From Bacilli bacterium (GTDB lineage Bacteria; Bacillota_I; Bacilli_A; RF39; UBA660): a DNA stretch of 6,270 nt. Positions 1-5,218 of the stretch are shown here, piece after piece. Made by a program: the position numbers and the translations under genes. Location of the stretch: contig CAADST010000056.1 in NCBI GenBank assembly GCA_900751815.1, positions 1 to 6,270 on the forward strand. The letters are read 5' to 3'. The first letter of the stretch is position 1, and each line of letters begins with the position of its first letter. The notes beneath the pieces are model-generated. The model was not told the origin of the DNA and searched no databases. It saw nothing but the letters and a program-made list of their open reading frames with translations.

Positions 1-1
1 T

Positions 2-625
2 ATAGAAAATGGCGATAAAATTTTAGAAATTAATGGCCGTAAGGTATCAAACTGGGATAAAGCACAAATACTTCTTATTATGGAAAGTGAAGATAATATT
101 TATGAATTTAGAGTAGAACACAAGAGTGGCGAAGTTGAAAATATTAAAGTTGAGCCTGAAGTAACTGTAGATGAAGAAACAGGAGTTGAAACGAAAACTT
201 TTGGGGTTTATATCAAACAAGAAACTATGACTGGTTTATGGGGTGGGGTTAAATATGCTTTTCAAAAATTTGGTAGTATTGTCGAGTCGATGGCTTTAAC
301 TATTGAAGGTTTATTTACAGGTAAAATTTCTTTGCAAGCTTTATCTGGTCCAGTAGGTATGTATGAAGTAATTGATCAGTCAATTGGTTATGGCATTTCT
401 TATATGATGTATATTGTAGCATTTTTATCAATTAATGTTGGATTTATCAATATTTTACCATTCCCAGCATTTGATGGTGGTCATGTCTTATTCTTAATTA
501 TCGAAAAAATAAAGGGTAGTCCTGTTAATGCTAAATTTGAAAGCATCTGTCATTTAATAGGATTTGCCTTACTATTCTTACTTATGATTTATATAACAAT
601 TCAAGATGTTATTAGATTCTTTTAA
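2..625 (+). CDS. rseP: RseP/RasP-type site-2 intramembrane zinc metalloprotease, 5'-truncated by the window edge
   Basis: This is the C-terminal part of a membrane-embedded S2P (M50) protease, which cuts membrane-spanning substrates such as anti-sigma factors and signal-peptide remnants. The open frame runs in from position 2, so the first Met at 80 is internal. About 207 residues are visible. Residues 1-30 are PDZ-like (ENGDKILEINGRKVSNW), followed by LSGPVG near residue 114. The NILPFPAFDGGH motif near residues 150-161 supplies the conserved Asp zinc ligand of the family, and a final hydrophobic helix precedes the stop. The HExxH site would lie upstream and cannot be checked. The usual Leu before Asp in the LDG motif is Phe here. 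The stop is 15 nt before the next gene and touches its Shine-Dalgarno, so co-transcription is likely. The family call is secure; the substrate is unknown. Confidence 0.93.
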   Translation: MENGDKILEINGRKVSNWDKAQILLIMESEDNIYEFRVEHKSGEVENIKVEPEVTVDEETGVETKTFGVYIKQETMTGLWGGVKYAFQKFGSIVESMALTIEGLFTGKISLQALSGPVGMYEVIDQSIGYGISYMMYIVAFLSINVGFINILPFPAFDGGHVLFLIIEKIKGSPVNAKFESICHLIGFALLFLLMIYITIQDVIRFF

Positions 626-640
626 AAGGAGGTTTTATAA

Positions 641-1117
641 ATGGCAAAATATTGCCCAAACTGCGGTAATAAAGTTTTAGAAAATAGTAATTTTTGTACT
701 AAATGTGGAACTAATTTAAATACAGGGGAAACTAAAGAAAATAACTATAACAATAGTAATCCCGATATTACATTACCGAATCGCAATATTGTAACATGTC
801 TTATTTTATCATTTATTACTTGTGGTATTTATAGCATTTATTGGTTTATAGTTATGACGGATGAGGCTAATATGATTAGTGATGATAAAGGCCCAACTGG
901 TGGTATGGCTTTCCTATTTACAATACTTACCTGTGGCATTTACGGAATATATTGGAATTATAAAATGGGACAAAGACTTTACCAAGCGGGACATAAATAT
1001 AATAAGCCAATCGGTGATAGTTCAGTAATCTATTTGGTTTTATCTATATTTCAATTAAGTATTGTTAGTTATGCTTTAATTCAAAGCGATTTAAATAAAT
1101 TTGCTAAAGAATGGTAA
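641..1117 (+). CDS. Zinc-ribbon plus DUF4234 membrane protein
   Basis: This 158-residue protein is of unknown function. The N-terminus is a short zinc ribbon with Cys5, Cys8, Cys19 and Cys22 (CPNCG and CTKCG), which should bind one zinc ion. A polar Asn-rich linker (about 25-47) leads to a DUF4234-like membrane region with hydrophobic segments near 50-71, 88-105 and 128-147. The first two segments carry a repeated motif, TCGIYSIYW and TCGIYGIYW, so the domain is internally duplicated, as is typical of DUF4234. The start is fixed by AAGGAGG at 626-632, 8 nt before the ATG. It lies 15 nt after rseP and overlaps the next gene by 7 nt, so the three probably form one operon. The domain calls are firm by eye; the role is unknown. 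Confidence 0.85.
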   Translation: MAKYCPNCGNKVLENSNFCTKCGTNLNTGETKENNYNNSNPDITLPNRNIVTCLILSFITCGIYSIYWFIVMTDEANMISDDKGPTGGMAFLFTILTCGIYGIYWNYKMGQRLYQAGHKYNKPIGDSSVIYLVLSIFQLSIVSYALIQSDLNKFAKEW

Positions 1118-1500
1118 AGAATATCAAAAATCTAAAATTAGCTATAACGGCAATTTTAGTTTTTTTCATTTATTACTTTTTAAATTTCATAACTAACTTT
1201 GCTATAATTTGTCCCTTTTATTTACTTACTGGTCTTTATTGCCCTGGCTGTGGTATAACAAGATTACTATTTTCTTTTGTTAAACTAGACTTTTATCAAG
1301 CCTTCAGATACAATCCTTTAGTATTTATATTAATTATTTTTAGTATTATATATTGGATTTTAAAATTAATATTAAAAAGATTTAATATTAATATAAGTAT
1401 ACCAGAATTTGTTTGGTATATATTAATAGTTATTGTCATAATTTATGGTATACTTAGAAATATTCCCGAGTTTAGTTGGTTAGTACCAACAGAAGTGTAA
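1111..1500 (+). CDS. DUF2752 family small membrane protein
   Basis: This 129-residue, very hydrophobic protein has the DUF2752 signature: CPFYLLTGLYCPGCGITR at about 34-51, followed by a conserved-type Asn-Pro-Leu at 68-70. Cys34, Cys44 and Cys47 lie in or beside the signature. Three membrane segments are predicted near residues 10-28, 68-88 and 100-116. The function of DUF2752 is unknown. The ATG lies inside the end of the upstream gene (ATGGTAA, 7-nt overlap) and has no strong Shine-Dalgarno, which suggests translational coupling to the zinc-ribbon/DUF4234 protein. The pairing may mean the two work together in the membrane, but that is inference from position only. A candidate terminator follows from about 1575. 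Confidence 0.85.
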   Translation: MVKNIKNLKLAITAILVFFIYYFLNFITNFAIICPFYLLTGLYCPGCGITRLLFSFVKLDFYQAFRYNPLVFILIIFSIIYWILKLILKRFNINISIPEFVWYILIVIVIIYGILRNIPEFSWLVPTEV

Positions 1501-1574
1501 AAACTATTTACAAGTGATAAATTAGATGGCATAATTTAATTACTGGTGGATTAGTAGATACTATATCTGCTCCG

Positions 1575-1614
1575 GGACTGATAACTCTAGTTATGATATA
1601 CTAGTTCTTTTTTT
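1575..1614 (+). terminator. Candidate intrinsic terminator of the rseP operon
   Basis: A five-base outer stem GGACT/AGTTC (1575-1579 with 1603-1607, one G-U pair) encloses a second stem ATAAC/GTTAT (1581-1585 with 1590-1594, loop TCTA). Seven T residues follow directly (1608-1614). The position, about 75 nt after the DUF2752 stop, fits the end of the operon. The stem is imperfect, with an 8-nt bulge on one side, so this is weaker than the other terminators in the window. Confidence 0.45.
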
Positions 1615-1625
1615 GTTTGAGGTCC

Positions 1626-1663
1626 TGCCTTTGTGTAGGAGCCACGCTCCGCTTCAAAAGGCA
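1626..1663 (+). other. GC-rich structured island overlapping a terminator stem
   Basis: A local GC island (23 of 41 bases at 1626-1666 are G or C, against clearly AT-rich flanks) folds as an outer stem TGCCTTT/AAAGGCA (1626-1632 with 1657-1663) and an inner stem GGAGC/GCTCC (1638-1642 with 1646-1650, loop CAC). The right side of the outer stem is also the left side of the 1656-1681 hairpin, so the two folds exclude each other. It could be a REP-like repeat, a remnant of a small RNA, or an attenuator-like arrangement. Nothing identifies a family. Confidence 0.4.
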
Positions 1664-1681
1664 ACCATTTGGTTGCTTTTT
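1656..1681 (-). terminator. Intrinsic terminator of the DUF3800 locus, possibly bidirectional
   Basis: The hairpin is an uninterrupted 11-bp stem with one G-U pair. In plus-strand terms the arms are AAAAGGCAACC (1656-1666) and GGTTGCTTTTT (1671-1681), with a 4-base loop. Read on the minus strand it ends in a short run of T and begins only 5 nt after the restored DUF3800 stop codon (1689-1687). That is where a terminator for this gene belongs, and it supports the reconstructed gene end. The T tracts on both sides could let it also stop plus-strand readthrough from the rseP operon. Confidence 0.75.
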
Positions 1682-1686
1682 GAATG

Positions 1687-2344
1687 TTACAACTTTTTCT
1701 TTTCTAGTTCTTTTATAATTATCCGCATTTTTATTGATTGAAAAAAGTATAATTCTCCTTTTGATTTTGAAATTGTAATAATATTTGTAAATGAATGTAA
1801 GCATATCGGCACTTTGAAAAAGCCTTTCTTGTAAATGATTAAATTTATCCACTTGTTCATAGTTTCCTAAAATAGAAAAGGCTTCTTTTATAGCTGCTCC
1901 TAGTGTTCTTTGACCATTATCATAGTAAATTAATATTTTATTAAATCCATTAAAAAACTTTTTGTTATTGGTTATTATTTTGTCAAACTCTTGAATTATT
2001 TTTTGTTTTAATGTTTGAGAGTGATTAGTATATTTTTTATCGATAATAATATTAGCAATTTTAATTGGAGATTTTCTTGTAAATTGGTATATGGCATTAA
2101 AAAGTTTTCTTCTGTCATTAATATGCTAATTTCTATATTCTCCTCTGTTCATTACCAAATCAGCCATATGAATCATACCAGAATATCCTAATCTTTTAAG
2201 TCTATCTTCAAAGTCATGCAAAAAATTATCTATGTTAATAGTTGTATCATAAAATACCATAGATACTACATATAATTCAGAAGAACCTTGCTCAAAGCCA
2301 AATTCTCCGCTTTCGTCAATAAAAATTTTTAGTATTTTTGTCAT
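1687..2344 (-). pseudogene. Broken DUF3800 gene (nonsense codon plus frameshift)
   Basis: Translating the minus strand from ATG at 2344 gives MTKILKIFIDESGEFGF, a typical DUF3800 start with the acidic DES motif. An in-frame TAG at 2128-2126 follows EYRN. Beyond it the same frame stays open for over 90 codons with family-like sequence: INDRRKLFNAIYQ, the YYDNGQRTLGAAI motif near 1912-1874, and LFQSADMLTF. After YYYNFKIKR, near 1758, similarity moves to another frame (GELYFFQSIKM...KELEKKKL), which ends at TAA 1689-1687, just before a hairpin terminator. The total of about 218 codons fits the family. AGGAAAG lies about 10 nt before the ATG. The function of DUF3800 is not firmly known; the three acidic motifs suggest an RNase H-like metal site, and the family often occurs in accessory DNA. 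Two separate lesions point to real decay, not programmed readthrough. The 83-residue GTG-start frame at 1852-1601 is only a fragment of it. Confidence 0.82.
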
Positions 2345-2417
2345 AGTGTGTTTCTTTCCTGTATTTCTTATAAGTTGTTTGATCTTCAATTATCTACTTA
2401 ACACACCCTTACAAAAT

Positions 2418-2423
2418 ATTATA
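2418..2423 (-). promoter_or_regulatory. Possible -10 element for the DUF3800 locus
   Basis: A perfect TATAAT occurs on the minus strand 74 nt upstream of the DUF3800 ATG. There is no convincing -35 hexamer at 16-18 nt (best is TAAGCA, 3 of 6), and no extended TGn element. In DNA this AT-rich the hexamer could arise by chance. Confidence 0.28.
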
Positions 2424-2477
2424 CAACATAAAATTAGCTTTGCTTATAGTAAATTTAGTTTTTTGACAAGATTTGAA

Positions 2478-2506
2478 TTGTCTAGGTAATAAATTTTTGC
2501 TATAAT
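2478..2506 (+). promoter_or_regulatory. Promoter of the rpsB-tsf operon
   Basis: TTGTCT (2478-2483, four of six matches to TTGACA) is followed, after exactly 17 nt, by a perfect TATAAT (2501-2506). A TGC just before the -10 forms an extended -10 element. Transcription would start near 2513, giving a leader of about 155 nt before rpsB. This is a good vegetative (sigma-A type) promoter. Confidence 0.75.
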
Positions 2507-2585
2507 TTATGAAATTGATTAAAAATACTTGTAAATTAGCATAATATTTGGTAGAATTTAAATTGCTGTAAATGCGAAATAAACA

Positions 2586-2642
2586 TTGATATGGATTGTT
2601 CTTGCTAGTGCTCATATGGGTGTGAGAATTTAGAAGTATCAA
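2586..2642 (+). promoter_or_regulatory. Candidate structured leader of rpsB
   Basis: Within the rpsB leader, three nested pairings can be drawn: TTGATA/TATCAA (2586-2591 with 2637-2642), TTCT/AGAA (2599-2602 with 2632-2635) and CTCAT/GTGAG (2611-2615 with 2622-2626, loop ATGGGT). The closing arm ends 12 nt before the AAGGAGGT at 2655-2662, so the fold is placed where it could affect ribosome access. Autoregulation of rpsB through its leader is known in E. coli; a similar role here is inference. The stems are short and internal loops are large. Confidence 0.3.
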
Positions 2643-2670
2643 GAAGAAAAAACGAAGGAGGTATGAATTT

Positions 2671-3612
2671 ATGGCAGTAGTTTCTATGAGTTATCTTTTA
2701 GAAGCAGGAGTTCATTTTGGACATCAAACAAAAAGATGGAATCCAAAAATGAAAGAGTATATTTTTACTTCAAGAGATGATATTTATATCATTGATTTGG
2801 AAAAAACTAAAGATTGTTTAGAAAAAGCTTATGCAGAAATTAAAACAATCGCTGAAAATGGAGGAAAATTCTTGTTTGTTGGTACAAGAAAACAAGCTCA
2901 AGAAGTTTGTGTTGAAGAAGCAACAAGAAGTAATTCTTATTATGTAACAGAAAGATGGTTAGGTGGAACACTTACAAACTTTAGAACGATTAGAAGAAGA
3001 GTTAAAAGACTTGAAGAAATCGAAGAAATGGAAAAGAATGGTACATTTGAAGTATTACCTAAAAAAGAAGTTATTGGACTTAAGAAAGAATATGACAAGT
3101 TAAACAGAGTATTATGTGGTATTAGAAATATGGAAAAATTACCACAAGCATTAATTATTGTTGATCCTAAAAAAGAAATTAATGCTATCAGAGAAGCAAG
3201 AAAATTAAATATTCCAGTATTCGGAGTAGTTGATACTAATTGTGATCCTGATGATGTAGATTTTGTTATTCCAGGTAATGATGATGCTGTTCGTTCTATT
3301 AAAGTTATGTTAGGTGTCTTAACTAATGCTATTTGTGAAGCAAATGGTTTGGAAATTGTTGATTATGTTACAGAAGATGAAAAGAAAGAAGATACTCCAA
3401 AAGAAAAATCTGAAGTAAAAAAAGATAAAAAAGAAGAAATTGAAGAAGTAAAAGTAGATGAAACTGTTTTAGAAGAAATTAAAGAAATGGAAAAAGTTGA
3501 TGAATTAGAATCAAAGACTTTAGCTGAATTAAAAAAAATAGCAAAAGAAAATAAAATAAAAGGTTATTCATCAATGAAAAAAGATGAATTAATTGAAATG
3601 TTAAGTAAGTAA
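2671..3612 (+). CDS. rpsB: 30S ribosomal protein S2 with a C-terminal Rho_N/SAP-like extension
   Basis: S2 sits on the solvent side of the small subunit near the mRNA exit region. Residues 1-232 are a complete, canonical bacterial S2: [19 protein letters not shown] at 9-27, [17 protein letters not shown] at 30-46, [11 protein letters not shown] at 94-104 and the [13 protein letters not shown] loop at 181-193. The protein is 313 residues, well beyond the roughly 230-260 usual for bacteria. The excess is a Lys/Glu-rich linker (about 234-277) and a compact end domain at 278-313 ([20 protein letters not shown], then a KKDELIEML helix) that resembles the Rho N-terminal or SAP/HeH helical fold. The start is set by AAGGAGGT at 2655-2662, 8 nt before the ATG. 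tsf follows after 10 nt, and the rpsB stop overlaps the tsf Shine-Dalgarno. The S2 call is certain; the extension domain is a judgement by eye. Confidence 0.98.
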   Translation: MAVVSMSYLLEAGVHFGHQTKRWNPKMKEYIFTSRDDIYIIDLEKTKDCLEKAYAEIKTIAENGGKFLFVGTRKQAQEVCVEEATRSNSYYVTERWLGGTLTNFRTIRRRVKRLEEIEEMEKNGTFEVLPKKEVIGLKKEYDKLNRVLCGIRNMEKLPQALIIVDPKKEINAIREARKLNIPVFGVVDTNCDPDDVDFVIPGNDDAVRSIKVMLGVLTNAICEANGLEIVDYVTEDEKKEDTPKEKSEVKKDKKEEIEEVKVDETVLEEIKEMEKVDELESKTLAELKKIAKENKIKGYSSMKKDELIEMLSK

Positions 3613-3622
3613 GGAGGAAATT

Positions 3623-4501
3623 ATGGAAGTTACAGCAAGTATGGTTAAAGAATTGCGGGAAGTTACTGGAGCAGGTATGATGGACTGTAAAAAAGCTTTA
3701 GCAGAAACAAATGGTAATATGGATGAAGCTATAAACTATCTAAGAGAAAAAGGTATTGCTAAATCTGCTAAAAAAGAAAGTCGTATTGCTGCAGAAGGTC
3801 TAGCAAATATTTATGTTGATGGCAATAAAGCTGTTATTGTTGAAGTTAATAGTGAAACAGACTTTGTAAGTAAAAATGAAGAATTTGTTAGTATGATAGA
3901 TACTATTGGTGAGACTTTACTTAAAAGTGATGCCAAAACTGTTGATGAAGCCAAAGAACTTATAACTACTGATGGCACTATTGGAGAATTAATAGTTAAT
4001 AAAACTGCTAAAATTGGTGAAAAATTATCTTTAAGAAGATTTAGTATTGTTACTAAAAGTGATGATGAATTTTTTGGAACATATATCCACATGGGTGGTA
4101 AGATTGCTGCCTTAACAGTAATTAAAGGAGCTAACGCTGAAGTTGCCAAAGATGTTGCTATGCAAGCAGCAGCTATGAGACCTTTATATTGTTTCCCTAG
4201 TGAAGTTCCAGCAGATGTATTAGATAATGAAAAAGCTGTTTTAAAAGAACAAGCTGTTAATGAAGGAAAACCTGCAGATATCGCTGAAAAAATGGTTGAA
4301 GGCCGTATTAAAAAATTCTATAAAGAAATTTGTTTATCTGAACAAGCATTTATTAAAGATGGCGATTTATCAGTAGAAAAATATGTAACTAACAATGGTG
4401 GAGAAATTAAAAGTATGATTCGTTATGAAGTTGGTGAAGGTATGACCAAGAGAAATGATAACTTTGCTGAAGAAGTAATGAATCAAGTGAAAGGTAACTA
4501 A
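3623..4501 (+). CDS. tsf: Translation elongation factor Ts
   Basis: EF-Ts is the cytoplasmic guanine nucleotide exchange factor that releases GDP from EF-Tu so it can reload with GTP. The 292-residue protein is full length. Residues 3-45 form the UBA-like N-terminal domain with the signature LREVTGAGMMDCKKALAE at 11-28. The second signature, EVNSETDFVSKNEEF, places Asp80 and Phe81 at the same numbers as the EF-Tu-contacting residues of the E. coli protein. The core subdomains follow (GTYIHMGGKIAAL at about 152-164, then AMQAAAMRP), and the C-terminal half is intact. AAGGAGG at 3611-3617 lies 5 nt before the ATG. It is the second gene of the rpsB operon and is closed by a strong terminator directly at its stop. 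Confidence 0.98.
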   Translation: MEVTASMVKELREVTGAGMMDCKKALAETNGNMDEAINYLREKGIAKSAKKESRIAAEGLANIYVDGNKAVIVEVNSETDFVSKNEEFVSMIDTIGETLLKSDAKTVDEAKELITTDGTIGELIVNKTAKIGEKLSLRRFSIVTKSDDEFFGTYIHMGGKIAALTVIKGANAEVAKDVAMQAAAMRPLYCFPSEVPADVLDNEKAVLKEQAVNEGKPADIAEKMVEGRIKKFYKEICLSEQAFIKDGDLSVEKYVTNNGGEIKSMIRYEVGEGMTKRNDNFAEEVMNQVKGN

Positions 4502-4525
4502 AATCAAGCTTAGACTTGATTTTTT
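4500..4525 (+). terminator. Intrinsic terminator of the rpsB-tsf operon
   Basis: The arms AAATCAAG (4501-4508) and CTTGATTT (4515-4522) pair perfectly around a six-base loop, with one more A-T pair outside, and six T residues at 4520-4525 finish the signal. It overlaps the tsf stop codon, so rpsB-tsf should be separated transcriptionally from the genes toward frr. Confidence 0.88.
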
Positions 4526-4541
4526 ACTTTATTTGACATAA

Positions 4542-4567
4542 AATTTAATAAATGTATTTATTAAATT
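4542..4567. promoter_or_regulatory. Perfect 26-bp palindrome, candidate operator
   Basis: The left arm AATTTAATAAAT (4542-4553) and right arm ATTTATTAAATT (4556-4567) are exact reverse complements around a GT centre. It lies between a TTGACA at 4533-4538 and the extended -10 at 4578-4586, covering the -35 region of the latter. That is a classic repressor position. Twelve matching base pairs exceed what is expected by chance even in AT-rich DNA. I cannot match it to a known box such as CIRCE, Fur or Zur. Confidence 0.5.
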
Positions 4568-4577
4568 AGTTATTTAA

Positions 4578-4586
4578 TGGTATAAT
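4578..4586 (+). promoter_or_regulatory. Extended -10 promoter for the two membrane genes and frr
   Basis: TGG followed directly by a perfect TATAAT (4581-4586) is an extended -10 element. The -35 at 17 nt (TTATTA, three of six) is poor, as is common with extended -10 promoters. Expected transcription start is about 4593, only some 7 nt before the first ATG of the next gene at 4600. Confidence 0.6.
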
Positions 4587-4599
4587 ATTATTGATCGTT

Positions 4600-5211
4600 A
4601 TGGAAAAGATAAAAGTAAAACATGAAACTTTGTTTAAAAATAAATTGCAAATGGTAATATATTTTATTCTTTTTGCTATTTTAATTGTGGCATTCATATA
4701 TATAGGTATGTATGATTTTAATCCAGAACTTCCTGATAATGAAAGATTTGCAGAAGAATTTAATCTAGTTGGTGAAGATAATGTTTATGAGTATATTAAT
4801 GCAACAACTGCTTTAATGGTGGCAAATGGTACTAAAGGAATAGTTTTGTTTGGTACTATTAATAGTGAATGGGTAAATTATTATGCAAGTATAGTTAATG
4901 ATGTTGCTAAAGAAATAGGGATTGATAAAATATATTTTTATGATTTTGTTAAAAATAGAGAAGATAATAATGGTACTTATGAAGCAATTGTAGAAAGATT
5001 AAGTAGTTATGTAACATATAATGATTATAGTGTAGCAGATATTTATGCGCCATCATTGCTTGTTGTGTGTAATGATGAAGTATTATTATTTGATACGGAA
5101 ACATCATTTAGAAGTGGTAATATAGCTCCGAGTGAATATTGGAATTCACTTAATATTGAAAATAAAAAGTCAGAACTTCGAGAAATATTTAGAACATATT
5201 TAGAAAGTTGA
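4600..5211 (+). CDS. Single-pass membrane protein with a thioredoxin-like domain lacking CxxC
   Basis: I do not recognise a named family for this 203-residue protein. A short basic N-terminus leads to one membrane helix (about 17-37), so the rest should face outward. Residues 77-165 have a thioredoxin-like layout: strand GIVLFGT at 80-86, a long helix EWVNYYASIVNDVAKEIG, strand KIYFYD at 110-115, another helix, then a possible cis-Pro turn YAPSLLVV (149-156) and a strand pair. The active-site position reads INSEW, with no CxxC, and Cys157 is the only cysteine. A binding or structural role is therefore more likely than redox chemistry. A TTG at 4591 could extend the frame by 3 codons, but it lies upstream of the expected transcription start, so ATG 4600 is chosen. 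There is no Shine-Dalgarno. The TGA stop is 7 nt before the next gene. Confidence 0.72.
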   Translation: MEKIKVKHETLFKNKLQMVIYFILFAILIVAFIYIGMYDFNPELPDNERFAEEFNLVGEDNVYEYINATTALMVANGTKGIVLFGTINSEWVNYYASIVNDVAKEIGIDKIYFYDFVKNREDNNGTYEAIVERLSSYVTYNDYSVADIYAPSLLVVCNDEVLLFDTETSFRSGNIAPSEYWNSLNIENKKSELREIFRTYLES

Positions 5212-5218
5212 GGTGTAT

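Noticed and set aside
1636..1655. Resemblance to Pseudomonas-type REP sequence (TGTAGGAGC...)
   Set aside because: The match is only a few bases, the host is a low-GC Firmicute, and only one copy is in the window.
1601..1852. Separate 83-residue minus-strand gene starting at GTG 1852
   Set aside because: It is in the same frame as the upstream DUF3800 fragment and continues its sequence. Its last part runs past the frameshift and through the terminator, so it is debris, not a gene.
2463..2506. Perfect TTGACA at 2463 paired with TATAAT at 2501
   Set aside because: The spacer is 32 nt, far too long. The TTGTCT at 2478 with a 17-nt spacer explains the TATAAT better.
2409..2642. 77-residue minus-strand open frame
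   Set aside because: It lies antisense over the rpsB promoter and leader, has low-complexity AT-rich composition, no clear ribosome binding site and no recognisable domain.
3811..4149. 112-residue minus-strand open frame inside tsf
   Set aside because: It is a shadow of tsf: Ser/Leu/Val/Ile-rich composition produced by the reverse complement of a conserved gene.
4533..4562. Promoter from TTGACA at 4533 with a -10 inside the palindrome
   Set aside because: The best -10 candidates (TATTTA or TTTATT) match three or four of six and are part of the palindrome. It is possible as a second promoter but weaker than the extended -10 at 4578.
5209..5211. Mycoplasma-type code (TGA as Trp)
   Set aside because: TGA serves as a stop here with the next gene starting 7 nt later, and TGG is used for Trp in the conserved genes.
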